A stretch of DNA of 64,000 nucleotides from an uncultured Bacteroides sp. (GCA_944320865.1 CALUJC010000008.1:1-64000), one strand, 5' to 3'; shown: positions 1 through 8,497, counted from the first letter of the stretch. The notes: a model not told the origin generated them from the letters alone. Numbers and translations: made by a program.

Positions 1-74
1 AGCCTCTTGTCGGATTCGAACCAACGACCCCGAGATTACAAATCACGTGCTCTGGCCAACTGAGCTAAAGAGGC
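1..74 (-). tRNA. tRNA-Thr (anticodon TGT)
   Basis: On the minus strand the sequence folds as a complete cloverleaf. The acceptor stem is GCCTCTT with AAGAGGC, followed by a T discriminator at position 1. The D arm is TAGCTCAGTTGG-like, the anticodon loop reads TTTGTAA (anticodon TGT, decoding ACA), and the T arm contains GGTTCGAATCC. CCA would lie outside the window, so I cannot say whether it is encoded. It follows hpf on the same strand; in Bacteroides this position usually begins a tRNA cluster before tuf. Confidence 0.95.
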
Positions 75-170
75 GGATTGCTCAAAAATACAGCCGTCAC
101 GTTCTGTAGTGTGAGCGAAACGGCTGCAAAGTTATACATTATTTTTTTACCCGCAAAATTTTAGCGGAAA

Positions 171-470
171 TTATTTGCTTCTTTGCTTCTCTTTGTACTT
201 CACCAGCTGCTTTTCCAACGCTTCCAGGCACAAATCTACGGCTTCTTCAAACGTATCGCATACCTTGTTGGCATAAAACTCGCCGTTCGCTACCAATACC
301 TTCACGCCGGCTTCCTTGTTTTCAGCAGTCTCAGGCTTCACAACCTTCAATGACACCTCTACTTTCCTTATATCATCGTAAAACCTTTCCAGTTTGGCAG
401 TCTTTTTTTGGATAAAAGCCTGCAATTGCTCTGATGCATCAAAGTGAATCGATTGAATTCTTACGTCCAT
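171..470 (-). CDS. hpf: Ribosome hibernation promoting factor (short HPF/RaiA type)
   Basis: This 99-residue protein has the beta-alpha-beta-beta-beta-alpha pattern of the HPF/YfiA family. It starts MDVRIQSIHFDAS, and the second helix contains FEEAVDLCLEALEKQLVKYK. The family binds the 30S decoding region and silences ribosomes in stationary phase. The length matches the short form; the C-terminal dimerisation domain of long HPF is absent. It lies 16 bases downstream of xerC and is probably in one transcript with rpsU and xerC, a linkage common in Bacteroidales. The ATG at 470 is preceded by a GGAGGTAAG-like purine stretch, which supports this start. Confidence 0.92.
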   Translation of the reverse strand: MDVRIQSIHFDASEQLQAFIQKKTAKLERFYDDIRKVEVSLKVVKPETAENKEAGVKVLVANGEFYANKVCDTFEEAVDLCLEALEKQLVKYKEKQRSK

Positions 471-486
471 ACTTACCTCCTTTTCT

Positions 487-1371
487 TTAAGCTCGAGGGT
501 GAGCTTGGTTATACACTTTTTTTAGTTCCTCGAACGTAGTATGCGTATAGACCTCGGTGGTTGCCAAACTTTCGTGCCCCAGCAGTTCCTTTATGGCATC
601 CAAGTCGGCGCCATTATTCAACATTACTGTTGCAAAGGTATGCCGCAACACGTGCGGGCTCCGTTTCTTTATCGTAACTACTTTCGAGAGATTTTGTCTC
701 ACTACCTGTGCCACGACATTTTGCGAAAGCCGTTTCCCCGTTTTCCCGACAAAAAATGCCCCCGACCTCACCGGGATTGCCTCATTGCGCGCCTTCAGGT
801 ATTCCTGCATCGAATGCCTCAACTCCTCGTCGAAAGGAATCAGCCGTTGCTTATTCCGTTTCCCCGTCACCTTAATGACCGAATCCGAAAAATCAACGTC
901 CGCGTCATTCAATCCAATCAGTTCCGCACGCCTCATGCCTGTTTCGTAAAACATTTCAATAATCATGCGGTCCCGGCACCCTTCAAAGCCTTCCCCGAAA
1001 TCCATATCATCCAGCAGCCTGTTCATTTCCGTTTCTTTCACGAAAGCGGGCAGCGGCTTTTTCTTTTTTGGCCCCGTCACTTTTTGCAACGGGTCGCTTG
1101 CCACTTCTCCACGTTTCAGAAGAAACTTAAAATAGGCGCGAAGTGAACTCAGTTTCCGGTTGATGGTATTGGGAGCCATACCTTTGTCCATCAATGAAGT
1201 AATCCATTCACGAACCAGCTCCGCATCCACATCCGCAGGCTTCAAATCGCCACGCAACTTTTTGCCGAACTCCTGCAACTCACGGACATCAGCCTGGTAA
1301 TACGCAACCGTACCCGAAGCATAATTCCGCTCGAACTGCAGATACTCAAGAAAAGAGTCTGTCGCCAACAT
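487..1371 (-). CDS. xerC: Tyrosine recombinase, XerC/XerD type
   Basis: This 294-residue protein has an N-terminal SAM-like core-binding domain (about 1-95) and a C-terminal catalytic domain. All six expected active-site residues are visible: R148 in GMRRAEL, K171 in GKRNKQR, H240 and R243 in SPHVLRHTFAT, H266 in LLGHESL, and the nucleophile Y275 in TTEVYTH. This is the full Xer set, so the enzyme should be active. Xer recombinases resolve chromosome dimers at dif. The position between rpsU and hpf is the conserved housekeeping location, which argues for a Xer protein and not a mobile-element integrase. I cannot tell XerC from XerD from this alone. Confidence 0.88.
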   Translation of the reverse strand: MLATDSFLEYLQFERNYASGTVAYYQADVRELQEFGKKLRGDLKPADVDAELVREWITSLMDKGMAPNTINRKLSSLRAYFKFLLKRGEVASDPLQKVTGPKKKKPLPAFVKETEMNRLLDDMDFGEGFEGCRDRMIIEMFYETGMRRAELIGLNDADVDFSDSVIKVTGKRNKQRLIPFDEELRHSMQEYLKARNEAIPVRSGAFFVGKTGKRLSQNVVAQVVRQNLSKVVTIKKRSPHVLRHTFATVMLNNGADLDAIKELLGHESLATTEVYTHTTFEELKKVYNQAHPRA

Positions 1372-1449
1372 ATCGTCGCACTCCTACTAATAATTCGTGC
1401 AACGAATGTATGAAAAAGAATTCAATAATTCAAGCGATTTTACGAATTA

Positions 1450-1641
1450 TTAATCTTCCTGTTGATGAAGTTTCTGTACGTAAACAGCGTGTTCCTTTTT
1501 AAGTCTCTTGATTACAGAGGGTTTGTCAAACTGCTGACGATTGCGCAATTCTTTTACGACACCGGTTTTTTCAAATTTGCGTTTGAACTTCTTCAGCGCT
1601 TTCTCGATGTTCTCGCCTTCTTTTACAGGTACTACAATCAT
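1450..1641 (-). CDS. rpsU: 30S ribosomal protein S21
   Basis: This 63-residue basic protein opens MIVVPVKEGENIEKALKKFK and contains RRKFEKTG-like and LRNRQQFDKPS segments, the signature of bacterial S21. The C-terminus (LKKEHAVYVQKLHQQED) is of the Bacteroidetes type. It is the first gene of the minus-strand block rpsU-xerC-hpf. A TAATTTTG -7 box at 1706-1713 predicts a leader of about 58 bases. Confidence 0.96.
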   Translation of the reverse strand: MIVVPVKEGENIEKALKKFKRKFEKTGVVKELRNRQQFDKPSVIKRLKKEHAVYVQKLHQQED

Positions 1642-1705
1642 TTTTTTAGCTTTAAAAATTTAAAATGGTTAATAAAAACAAGAACCGTCCATACGATTCG
1701 AGCCG

Positions 1706-1713
1706 CAAAATTA
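1706..1713 (-). promoter_or_regulatory. Bacteroides-type -7 box for rpsU
   Basis: The minus strand reads TAATTTTG, an exact match to the TAnnTTTG -7 consensus of the Bacteroides primary sigma factor, about 65 bases upstream of the rpsU start. I see no convincing -33 TTG at the usual distance. Confidence 0.6.
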
Positions 1714-1786
1714 CACATAGTTTATTTATTCACAAAACATTCCGCCCAAAAAGTGCTGTCCCCTACCCAATTCAGTCTTATTTTGT

Positions 1787-1860
1787 CCGCTCTTTTTTCG
1801 CTCCATAGTGCCGAAGGCCGACCGAACCAGTACCGAATGGGGTACGAATAGGGTACGAAT
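1787..1860 (-). repeat. Intergenic 4 x 11-nt element, copy A
   Basis: Read on the minus strand, four consecutive 11-nt units occur: ATTCGTACCCT, ATTCGTACCCC, ATTCGGTACTG and GTTCGGTCGGC. They are followed by CTTCGGCACTATGGAGCGAA. The same architecture occurs at 15792, 21540 and 30273. This copy lies between the divergent rpsU and hydrolase promoters. The remainder of the 1642-2000 gap holds only those two promoters, and I see no gene in it. Confidence 0.75.
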
Positions 1861-1941
1861 GAGGCCTGTTGCGGGATTGTAAATGTTGGTTACCATCCGC
1901 AAATTCCGACCGACGTGCTCGCATATTCCGGCATTTCTTCG

Positions 1942-1949
1942 TATTTTTG
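1942..1949 (+). promoter_or_regulatory. -7 box for the alpha/beta hydrolase gene
   Basis: TATTTTTG matches TAnnTTTG and lies 51 bases upstream of the ATG at 2001. It argues that the longer in-frame reading that begins at 1869 is not translated. Confidence 0.55.
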
Positions 1950-2000
1950 TATCCGGTTAAATCAGATATTAGCATTTACAACAAACACGTTATCAACCTT

Positions 2001-2804
2001 ATGAGAATTGCATTTTTCATTCTGGGCATGTTGGCATGCCTCCAGCTTTCCGCCCAAGAGGCACACTATGCCACCAAGCGGAACTTGACTTACACCACCT
2101 CGACCGACGCCTATGCACAGGCACGGTGCAAGGTGGACGTGTATTATCCTACCGACGCGAAGGACTGCCCCGTAGTGGTGTGGTTTCACGGCGGAGGGCT
2201 TACGGCCGGACAAAAAGCTATCCCTGCCAAGCTGAAGGAGCACGGCATGGCGGTGGTGGCCGTGAACTACCGGCTGCTGCCCCGCGTGGACATCAACGCC
2301 TGCCTGGACGATGCGGCGGAGGCCGTGGCCTGGACATTCAAGGAGATTGCCAAGTATGGCGGCAGCACACGGAAAATCTTCCTGTCGGGACACTCGGCCG
2401 GCGGCTACCTCATCACCATGCTGGGGCTGGACAAGAAGTGGCTTAATAAATATGGTATAGACGCCGACTCCATTGCCGGGCTGATCCCCTTCAGCGGGCA
2501 GATGATAAGCCACTTTGCCTACCGGGACATGAACGGCATAGGCAACCTGCAGCCAACCATTGACGAGTATGCCCCGCTGTTCCACGTGCGGAAGGATGCC
2601 CCGCCCTTGGTGCTCATCACGGGCGACCGCGAGCAGGAGCTCTTTGGCCGCTACGAGGAGAATGCCTACATGTGGCGGATGATGAAACTGACGGGACACC
2701 AGGAAACGTATCTGTACGAGATAGGCGGGTATGACCACGGCGCCATGGCCGAGCCGGCGTTCCACATCTTGCACCAGCATGTGAAGAAGATATTGGGAGA
2801 GTAA
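2001..2804 (+). CDS. Secreted alpha/beta hydrolase (carboxylesterase-like)
   Basis: The 267-residue protein begins with a signal peptide (MRIAFFILGMLACLQLSAQ) and should be periplasmic or exported. The mature part is an alpha/beta hydrolase. It has an oxyanion-hole HGGG (VVVWFHGGG), the nucleophile elbow GHSAGG, and late Asp and His candidates in TGDREQELF and YDHGAM. This is the esterase/lipase-like (BD-FAE or hormone-sensitive lipase-like) type; the substrate is unknown. The ORF can be extended upstream to 1869, but the start at 2001 gives a proper signal peptide and lies downstream of a -7 box at 1942. It stands alone, with the next promoter just after its stop. Confidence 0.85.
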   Translation: MRIAFFILGMLACLQLSAQEAHYATKRNLTYTTSTDAYAQARCKVDVYYPTDAKDCPVVVWFHGGGLTAGQKAIPAKLKEHGMAVVAVNYRLLPRVDINACLDDAAEAVAWTFKEIAKYGGSTRKIFLSGHSAGGYLITMLGLDKKWLNKYGIDADSIAGLIPFSGQMISHFAYRDMNGIGNLQPTIDEYAPLFHVRKDAPPLVLITGDREQELFGRYEENAYMWRMMKLTGHQETYLYEIGGYDHGAMAEPAFHILHQHVKKILGE

Positions 2805-2817
2805 TCCGAAAAAAACG

Positions 2818-2825
2818 TAACTTTG
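2818..2825 (+). promoter_or_regulatory. -7 box for the aminopeptidase gene
   Basis: TAACTTTG matches TAnnTTTG, 44 bases before the ATG at 2870 and just after the hydrolase stop. A TTG at 2793-2795 gives a spacer of 22, slightly long. Confidence 0.55.
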
Positions 2826-2869
2826 GGGAGTGAAAACGACATTGGTCATCAACGTAAGCATAACAGGCT

Positions 2870-4654
2870 ATGAAACAGACAATAAAGCAACGCATTGAAG
2901 ACTTGCGGAAAGTAATGGCAGAAGAAGGCGTACAGGCCTTCATTGTGCCCAGCACCGACCCGCACATGAGCGAATATGTGGCGCCCCACTGGCAAGCCCG
3001 CGAGTGGATTTCGGGCTTTACCGGCTCGGCAGGCACCGTAGCGGTAACTACAGACAAGGCGGGGCTGTGGACCGACTCACGCTACTTCCTGCAGGCCGCC
3101 GAACAATTGGAAGGAACAGGCATCGGCCTTTTCAAGGAGATGTTGCCCGAAACGCCAAACATTCCCGCCTTCTTGTCCAAAGAATTACAACCGGGCGGAA
3201 CGGTGGGCATAGACGCCACCGTTTTCTCCACCCGTGAGGCAGAGGCTTTGACGGAAGAACTGGCCGGGGCGGGCATTGGCGTGAAGTGCATGGCCGACCC
3301 TTTTGCCCGCATCTGGCACGACCGACCCGCCATGCCGGAAGCGCCCGTCATGCAGTACCCATTGCATTATGCCGGCAGAAGTTGCGCTGACAAACTGGCC
3401 GATATCCGCCAAAAGATGCAGGAGAGCGGGGTGCAAGTCTTACTGCTTTCTGCCTTGGACGAGATAGCCTGGACACTGAACCTGCGGGGAACCGACGTGC
3501 ATTGCAACCCCGTAGTCGTGAGCTATCTGGTGATAACCGGAAGCGAGGCGCACTACTTCATAAACCCGAAGAAACTTTCCCGCGAGACAATGGAGTACTT
3601 GGACGATTGCAGCGTCACCGTGCATCCCTACGAAGACATCACCGGCTTCCTGTCCCGAATGCAGGGACTGACCGTAGGCCTGCAACCCGGGCAAACCAAC
3701 TATGCCCTCAGCATGGCACTCAGTTCCACCACATGCAGCGTGCGGGAGATGCCCTCGCCGGTCGCCCTGCTGAAGGCTGTGCGCAACGAGCTGGAGATAG
3801 AGGGCATCCGTGCCGCCATGCAACGCGACGGCGTGGCCTTGGTGCGCTTCCTGATGTGGTTGGAGCAGGCTGTGCCGCAAGGCGGGGAAACGGAAATGAG
3901 CATTGACCGCAAGCTGCACGAACTGCGTGCCGCACAACCGCTATACAAGGGTGAAAGCTTTGACACCATAGCCGGATACGGCGCACACGGGGCCATCGTG
4001 CACTACGAGGCTACGCCGGAGACCGATGCTCCCTTGCTTCCCCGGGGCTTCTTGCTGCTCGACTCGGGCGCGCAATACTTGGACGGCACGACGGACATAA
4101 CGCGCACCATTGCCCTCGGCCCGCTGACCGACGATGAACGTCTGGATTACACCTTGGTGCTGAAGGGGCACATTGCACTGGCCTCTGCCGTATTCCCCGA
4201 AGGCACGCGCGGCGCGCAACTCGACGTGCTGGCACGCATGCCCTTGTGGCAACACCATGCCAACTACCTGCATGGCACGGGACACGGCGTGGGGCATTTC
4301 CTCAACGTGCACGAAGGGCCGCAAAGCATCCGCATGCAGGAGAATCCCGTGGCCTTGCTGCCGGGCATGGTCACCAGCAACGAGCCGGGCATCTATCGTG
4401 CGGGCTGCCACGGCGTGCGCACCGAGAACCTGCTGCTCACCGTACCTGCGGGCGAGGGCATGTTTGGCCGCTACCTGCGCTTCGAGACGCTGACCCTTTG
4501 CCCCATCTGCACGCGTGGCATCATCACAGAAATGCTGACTGCCGACGAAATAGCCTGGCTGAACAGCTACCACCAGATGGTGTATGAGAAGCTTTCACCC
4601 GGCCTCAACGAAGAAGAACGCAACTGGCTGGCACAGGCGACACGAGCTATTTAA
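2870..4654 (+). CDS. Aminopeptidase P family (Xaa-Pro aminopeptidase, M24B)
   Basis: This 594-residue protein has the eukaryote-like, three-domain aminopeptidase P layout. There are two creatinase-like N-terminal domains (about 1-300), a pita-bread M24 catalytic domain (about 310-540) and the short C-terminal M24_C extension. All five metal ligands are visible: D398 in LLLDSGAQYLDGTTD, D409, H472 in GTGHGVGHF, E505 in SNEPGIY and E539 in FETLTL. The family releases N-terminal residues before proline, using two Mn or similar ions. There is no signal peptide, so it is cytoplasmic. It is commonly annotated in Bacteroides as an M24 peptidase. Confidence 0.93.
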   Translation: MKQTIKQRIEDLRKVMAEEGVQAFIVPSTDPHMSEYVAPHWQAREWISGFTGSAGTVAVTTDKAGLWTDSRYFLQAAEQLEGTGIGLFKEMLPETPNIPAFLSKELQPGGTVGIDATVFSTREAEALTEELAGAGIGVKCMADPFARIWHDRPAMPEAPVMQYPLHYAGRSCADKLADIRQKMQESGVQVLLLSALDEIAWTLNLRGTDVHCNPVVVSYLVITGSEAHYFINPKKLSRETMEYLDDCSVTVHPYEDITGFLSRMQGLTVGLQPGQTNYALSMALSSTTCSVREMPSPVALLKAVRNELEIEGIRAAMQRDGVALVRFLMWLEQAVPQGGETEMSIDRKLHELRAAQPLYKGESFDTIAGYGAHGAIVHYEATPETDAPLLPRGFLLLDSGAQYLDGTTDITRTIALGPLTDDERLDYTLVLKGHIALASAVFPEGTRGAQLDVLARMPLWQHHANYLHGTGHGVGHFLNVHEGPQSIRMQENPVALLPGMVTSNEPGIYRAGCHGVRTENLLLTVPAGEGMFGRYLRFETLTLCPICTRGIITEMLTADEIAWLNSYHQMVYEKLSPGLNEEERNWLAQATRAI

Positions 4655-4658
4655 ATTT

Positions 4659-4748
4659 AGAAGTCAAGAAGCCAGGAGTCAAGAAGTAGAGAAGAGATAT
4701 ATCTGCACGCTATTCTTCTTGACTACTTAACTTCTTGATTACTTGATT
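4659..4748 (+). repeat. Word-iterated intergenic hairpin, family 2, copy 1
   Basis: The left part repeats AGTCAAGAAG-like words; the right part carries the complement as TTCTTGACTACTTAACTTC and TTCTTGATTACTTGATT. A short core, ATCTGCACGCTATTC, separates the arms. It can fold as a long imperfect hairpin and may act as a terminator for the gene before it. Similar designs occur at 58965, 61746 and 62470. Confidence 0.6.
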
Positions 4749-4768
4749 CCCGACAAAATGAAAAAAAT

Positions 4769-5281
4769 ATGGCACTTATTAAATCAGTAAGGGGATTTAC
4801 CCCGGAAATAGGAGAGAATTGTTTTTTGGCAGACAATGCCACAGTGATAGGCGATGTAAAGATGGGCCGCGACTGCAGCGTGTGGTTCAACACCGTGCTG
4901 CGGGGAGATGTCAACTCCATCCGCATAGGCAATGGCGTCAATATTCAGGACGGAAGCGTGCTGCATACACTCTACGAGAAATCGACCATTGAAATAGGCG
5001 ACCACGTATCCATCGGGCACAATGTCACCATCCATGGGGCTACCGTCAAAGACTATGCCCTCATCGGCATGGGGGCCACCGTGCTCGACCATGCTGTAGT
5101 GGGCGAAGGCGCCATCGTGGCAGCCGGCGCGCTGGTGCTGAGCCACACGGTCATTGAGCCGGGCACCGTATGGGCTGGTGTTCCTGCCAAGTTCGTCAAG
5201 AAAGTAGACCCCGAGCAGGCAAAGGAATTGAACCAGAAGATTGCGCACAACTACCTGATGTACTCAGAATGGTATAAATGA
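4769..5281 (+). CDS. Gamma-carbonic-anhydrase-like hexapeptide-repeat protein (YrdA/PaaY type)
   Basis: The 170-residue protein is a left-handed parallel beta helix with hexapeptide repeats running from about residue 15 to 145 (ADNATVIGDVKMGRDCSVWF, VNIQDGSVLH, VSIGHNVTIHG). The histidines expected to bind metal are visible in HTLYEK, GHNVTIHG and nearby. It ends with a C-terminal helix. Such proteins form trimers and are usually called gamma-carbonic anhydrase or acetyltransferase-like; catalytic activity varies and cannot be inferred here. There is no signal peptide. The family-2 hairpin separates it from the aminopeptidase gene. Confidence 0.88.
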   Translation: MALIKSVRGFTPEIGENCFLADNATVIGDVKMGRDCSVWFNTVLRGDVNSIRIGNGVNIQDGSVLHTLYEKSTIEIGDHVSIGHNVTIHGATVKDYALIGMGATVLDHAVVGEGAIVAAGALVLSHTVIEPGTVWAGVPAKFVKKVDPEQAKELNQKIAHNYLMYSEWYK

Positions 5282-5349
5282 CAGGATGGCATAAGGTTAT
5301 AACTTTCAATTACTTTTTCTAATTTACTTTATATCTCACTTTTTTGTAT

Positions 5350-5357
5350 TACTTTTG
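5350..5357 (+). promoter_or_regulatory. -7 box for the pyruvyltransferase-Stealth pair
   Basis: TACTTTTG matches TAnnTTTG, 70 bases upstream of the ATG at 5428, in an AT-rich leader. No clear -33 TTG is present. Confidence 0.5.
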
Positions 5358-5427
5358 TTCATCAAAAGAATCAGCCATGATTGACCAGTAATATAATTAG
5401 TCTATCTTGAGTTAAAAACGATGAAGA

Positions 5428-6489
5428 ATGAATTATAAGTTATTAGCCGTCAGCACACTACGCCAAGTAAACATCGGAGACTACATCCAAGCGTTAGCAG
5501 CAGCGCAGTTTCTCCCCCATATAGATGGATTCATCCAGCGGGAAAGGCTAAAGGATTATGACGATGAAGAATGTAAAGTTATCATGAACGGATGGTATAT
5601 GCACCATCCGGAACAATGGCCTCCGTCGGAAAAAATAAATCCTTTGTTTGTGTCATTGCACATCAATGTATCGGCCAAAGACACATTCCTCTCAGAAGAT
5701 AGCATCAATTACTTGAAAAGGTTCCAACCCATAGGCTGCAGAGATTACTATACCCGGGATTTGCTGATATCCAAAGGAGTAGATGCTTATTTTTCTGCCT
5801 GCCTGACGCTAACACTGGGCATGTCATACCAATCAAATGAAAGAGAAGACAAATGCTATTTTGTAGACCCCTTCCTTCCTAAAAAGGCTATGGTAGTTGA
5901 TGAGATATACCAAGTCTTATGGTTCCTGACGCATCCCAACGCTTGGAATGCCATCGGGAAAATCGCAAAGAAATTACCCTACAAAAGCACCGTCAAGAAG
6001 AGCCTGTATGCCTGCCGTTTCTATCGGGTATACATAAAGATATTCACAAAAAAGACTCTTATTGAAGCAGAATACCTATCCCAAAGAAACAAAGGTTATC
6101 GAACCAATTTCAAAACGGATAAAGAAAGGCTTGACGAAGCTATGCGGCTTGTGAACAAATATGCTAAAGCGAGAATGGTCGTAACATCCAGAATTCACTG
6201 CGCATTGCCTTGTTTAGGATTGGAAACGCCTGTAATATTGACGGAAGACTACGAACAATCTGAAAGGAAAGCATGCAGGATGGGCGGCATTCATGATTTC
6301 TTTCACATCATAAGTTTCCGCAAAAACGGCTTCGAGACCAACTTCCCGTTTTATAAAAGCAAAAAGCTATCCATTTCAACAGTTTCCATAAATAAAGATT
6401 CATGGAAAGAATATGCCTCTAAATTGGCTGAAACTTGCAAAGATTTCATCTCCAAGGATAATGAATACATCACACTCAACAGGAAATAG
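5428..6489 (+). CDS. Polysaccharide pyruvyltransferase family protein
   Basis: The 353-residue protein resembles the polysaccharide pyruvyltransferase family (CsaB/WcaK type). The N-terminus shows the Rossmann-like opening AVSTLRQVNIGDYIQALAA with the characteristic NIGD, followed by GCRDYYTRDLLISKG (the typical 'R-D-xx-T-x-xx-L' segment), and near the C-terminus ARMVVTSRIHCALPCLGLET, with the family's S/T-R-x-H. The family transfers pyruvate from phosphoenolpyruvate onto sugars of surface polymers, although many members are uncharacterised. There is no signal peptide or membrane segment. Codon use is visibly more AT-rich than the genes on the left, as is usual for capsule genes. Two bases separate its stop from the Stealth gene. 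Confidence 0.82.
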   Translation: MNYKLLAVSTLRQVNIGDYIQALAAAQFLPHIDGFIQRERLKDYDDEECKVIMNGWYMHHPEQWPPSEKINPLFVSLHINVSAKDTFLSEDSINYLKRFQPIGCRDYYTRDLLISKGVDAYFSACLTLTLGMSYQSNEREDKCYFVDPFLPKKAMVVDEIYQVLWFLTHPNAWNAIGKIAKKLPYKSTVKKSLYACRFYRVYIKIFTKKTLIEAEYLSQRNKGYRTNFKTDKERLDEAMRLVNKYAKARMVVTSRIHCALPCLGLETPVILTEDYEQSERKACRMGGIHDFFHIISFRKNGFETNFPFYKSKKLSISTVSINKDSWKEYASKLAETCKDFISKDNEYITLNRK

Positions 6490-6491
6490 GT

Positions 6492-7427
6492 ATGGACATT
6501 GACTTAATATACCTTTGGGTAGACGGCAGCGACCCGGCATGGCGAGCCAAGCACAATGCCTGCATAGGAAAAACAGAAGAGAAATCGACCGTAAACTGCG
6601 AAGGCCGCTACGCCGACAACGATGAGCTGAAGTACAGCCTGCGCTCGGTAGAAATGTATGCGCCATGGATACACCGCATCTTCATTGTGACGGACAGCCA
6701 AGTGCCTGCCTGGCTGGATACCAACAACCCTAAAGTGCGAATTGTAGACCACACTGAAATAATGCCGCCTGCCAGCTTGCCATGCTTCAATGCCAGCGTG
6801 ATAGAACATTTTCTATACCGGATTCCCGGATTGGAAGAGCATTTCTTGTTTGCCAATGACGACATGTTTATCAACCGCCCCGTCACCCCCGACACATTCT
6901 TTGCTCCCGACGGCCTTCCCATCATACGGGTTAATCCCAACTGGCTAAGGACAAAATTCCTGGCTTTCAAGGAAAAAGTATTTGGCATACCCATGAAGAA
7001 CTACGTGCGAATCATACAAAACGCAGCACTGTTGGTTAAACAAAAATACGGCATCTACTATAAATGGAAAACCCACCACAACATCGATGCCTATCTGAAA
7101 AGCAGTTACCGGCATGCGGAAGAAATGTTCGAGCAAGAAATCAGTGCAACCATAACCAACCACGTCCGCAGCGACAACGACATCCAACGGAACCTGCATT
7201 CCTACGTTGCCTTGGCCGAAAAGCGGGCACACCTGCAACATGTCACGCAAAAGACCTCATTCAGGCTGCAAATTCATAGGGATGACCATTACCGCAAGTT
7301 AGAGGAGTATAATCCGCTGTTCTTCTGCATGAACGACTCGGAATATGCCAATGATAATGACAGGAATAAAGTAACCGCCTTCCTTGCCAAACGCTTTCCT
7401 AAGAAGTCTCAATTCGAGGTAAGCTAA
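6492..7427 (+). CDS. Stealth family protein (sugar-1-phosphate transferase-like), first copy
   Basis: The 311-residue protein has the conserved regions of the Stealth family. CR1 is at the N-terminus (MDIDLIYLWVDGSDPAW); CR2 is YADNDELKYSLRSVEMYAPW with the following RIFIVTDSQVPAWLD; a CR2/CR3-like block reads EEHFLFANDDMFIN; CR3/CR4-like elements follow around 180-260. Stealth proteins transfer hexose-1-phosphate and so make phosphodiester-linked capsule polymers; the human GlcNAc-1-phosphotransferase belongs to the same family. It is translated right after the pyruvyltransferase and converges on the glycosyltransferase at 7454. A second member lies at 8501. Confidence 0.87.
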   Translation: MDIDLIYLWVDGSDPAWRAKHNACIGKTEEKSTVNCEGRYADNDELKYSLRSVEMYAPWIHRIFIVTDSQVPAWLDTNNPKVRIVDHTEIMPPASLPCFNASVIEHFLYRIPGLEEHFLFANDDMFINRPVTPDTFFAPDGLPIIRVNPNWLRTKFLAFKEKVFGIPMKNYVRIIQNAALLVKQKYGIYYKWKTHHNIDAYLKSSYRHAEEMFEQEISATITNHVRSDNDIQRNLHSYVALAEKRAHLQHVTQKTSFRLQIHRDDHYRKLEEYNPLFFCMNDSEYANDNDRNKVTAFLAKRFPKKSQFEVS

Positions 7428-7453
7428 CGTGCTGCAGGCAATGAATAAAGGAA

Positions 7454-8326
7454 CTATTCTTCTATGTCATTCAAATCATACTGCTCAAAGTAACTTAAAT
7501 CGCGCAAAGTGTCTTTGCGGGCACGGCCCCGGGCACGCTTGGCCAAGAACTCTTCGTACGACTTAATGGCATAATGGTTGATGCGGATAACGTCTTGCTG
7601 TGGCGTGCGGTCGCGGAAATTTTTCTTCAACCGCATGCCATGGGAATCGGCAGCACGGCCGGACAGGCGCGCCGCTTCATGGCACCCCGTCATCGTACAG
7701 ACGCGCCTTGGGTCGGCAATACTCTTGACGTGCGTGTTCAGGTAGTGCGTAGGCAGGGAGTGCCGCCTGAACCTTGCCATCACCCCGCCCGGCTCGCGCG
7801 TCTTTGCGCCACTGCTGCCATACACCAACCAGTTCACTTCTACCACGGCGAACTTCTCCATGCGCCGCAGGAAGTCGGGGATGGTGCGGTCTTTCACCGG
7901 CACAATGAACTCGTCCAAGTCGATGACAGCCAGCCAACGCGTTTCCAGCCGATGGCGTTCAAAGCAGTCGTCATAGGCAGCAAGTTGTTGTTTCTGCCCC
8001 GGCCAGTAACGATACTCCACCAGCCCGGAAGCGATATAAGGCTCCAACGCTGCCTTAGTACAGTCCGTACTCTCGTTGTCGTAGACATAAAACTTCTCGA
8101 CGCCTTGCTGCCGGTGCCACTCTATCCACTCCTTTAAATAAGGTCCTTCATTCTTGGCTATGGCGCACACGGCCAGGTAATAGCGGGGCGGCGTGTGGTC
8201 GCGCCATAGCCGCCACCTCAGCTTCAGGGCTTTGAAAACACCGTAGCGCAACAGGCCGCGCCAACGGTTCCGGGTCATTTTGCAGGGGATTATTCCTGCT
8301 ATGATTTCTGCATATACCTTTTTCAT
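7454..8326 (-). CDS. Glycosyltransferase, family 92/family 2-like
   Basis: The protein (290 residues from ATG at 8326) has the opening AVCAIAKNEGPYLKEWIEWH and the following VEKFYVYDNESTD, which define the GT92/DUF23-like 'Glyco_tranf_2_4' group. A DxD-type motif appears in AVIDLDEFIVP. A candidate acceptor or base region follows at PTHYLNTHVKSI and INHYAIKSYEEF. It should add a sugar to a surface glycan, but donor and acceptor are unknown. A GTG four codons upstream (8338) also opens the frame, but it lies inside the neighbouring 23-nt repeat array, so I prefer 8326. It is the last gene of the minus-strand set that follows gltX. Confidence 0.8.
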   Translation of the reverse strand: MKKVYAEIIAGIIPCKMTRNRWRGLLRYGVFKALKLRWRLWRDHTPPRYYLAVCAIAKNEGPYLKEWIEWHRQQGVEKFYVYDNESTDCTKAALEPYIASGLVEYRYWPGQKQQLAAYDDCFERHRLETRWLAVIDLDEFIVPVKDRTIPDFLRRMEKFAVVEVNWLVYGSSGAKTREPGGVMARFRRHSLPTHYLNTHVKSIADPRRVCTMTGCHEAARLSGRAADSHGMRLKKNFRDRTPQQDVIRINHYAIKSYEEFLAKRARGRARKDTLRDLSYFEQYDLNDIEE

Positions 8327-8336
8327 ATATAGAAAC

Positions 8337-8497
8337 ACTTCAACCTTACCACGTTCAATGCTTTAAGATTACTACCTTAAACGCTTTAAGATTACTACCT
8401 TAAACGCTTTAAGATTACTACCTTAAACGCTTTAAGATTACTATCTGAAACACTTTAAGATTACTATCTGAAACGCTTCAACCTTACTATGCAGAAG
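8337..8497. repeat. 23-nt tandem array (7 units)
   Basis: Five near-identical 23-nt units of the form GCTTTAAGATTACTACCTTA+AAC run from 8360 to 8474. They are flanked by one degenerate unit on each side (8337-8359 and 8475-8497), both containing TTCAACCTTAC. Units 4 and 5 read ATCTGAAAC in place of ACCTTAAAC. The array fills almost the whole gap between the second Stealth gene and the glycosyltransferase. There are no spacers, so it is not a CRISPR. Confidence 0.9.

Noticed and set aside
541-1146. Plus-strand frame of 201 codons over xerC
   Set aside because: It is an antisense shadow of xerC, which has all six catalytic residues. The frame has no recognisable domain.
1962-2861. Minus-strand frame of 299 codons over the alpha/beta hydrolase gene
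   Set aside because: It is the mirror of a gene with a signal peptide and GHSAGG, and its own protein shows no domain.
8337-8497. Possible CRISPR array
   Set aside because: The 23-nt units are directly adjacent, with no spacers and no cas genes.
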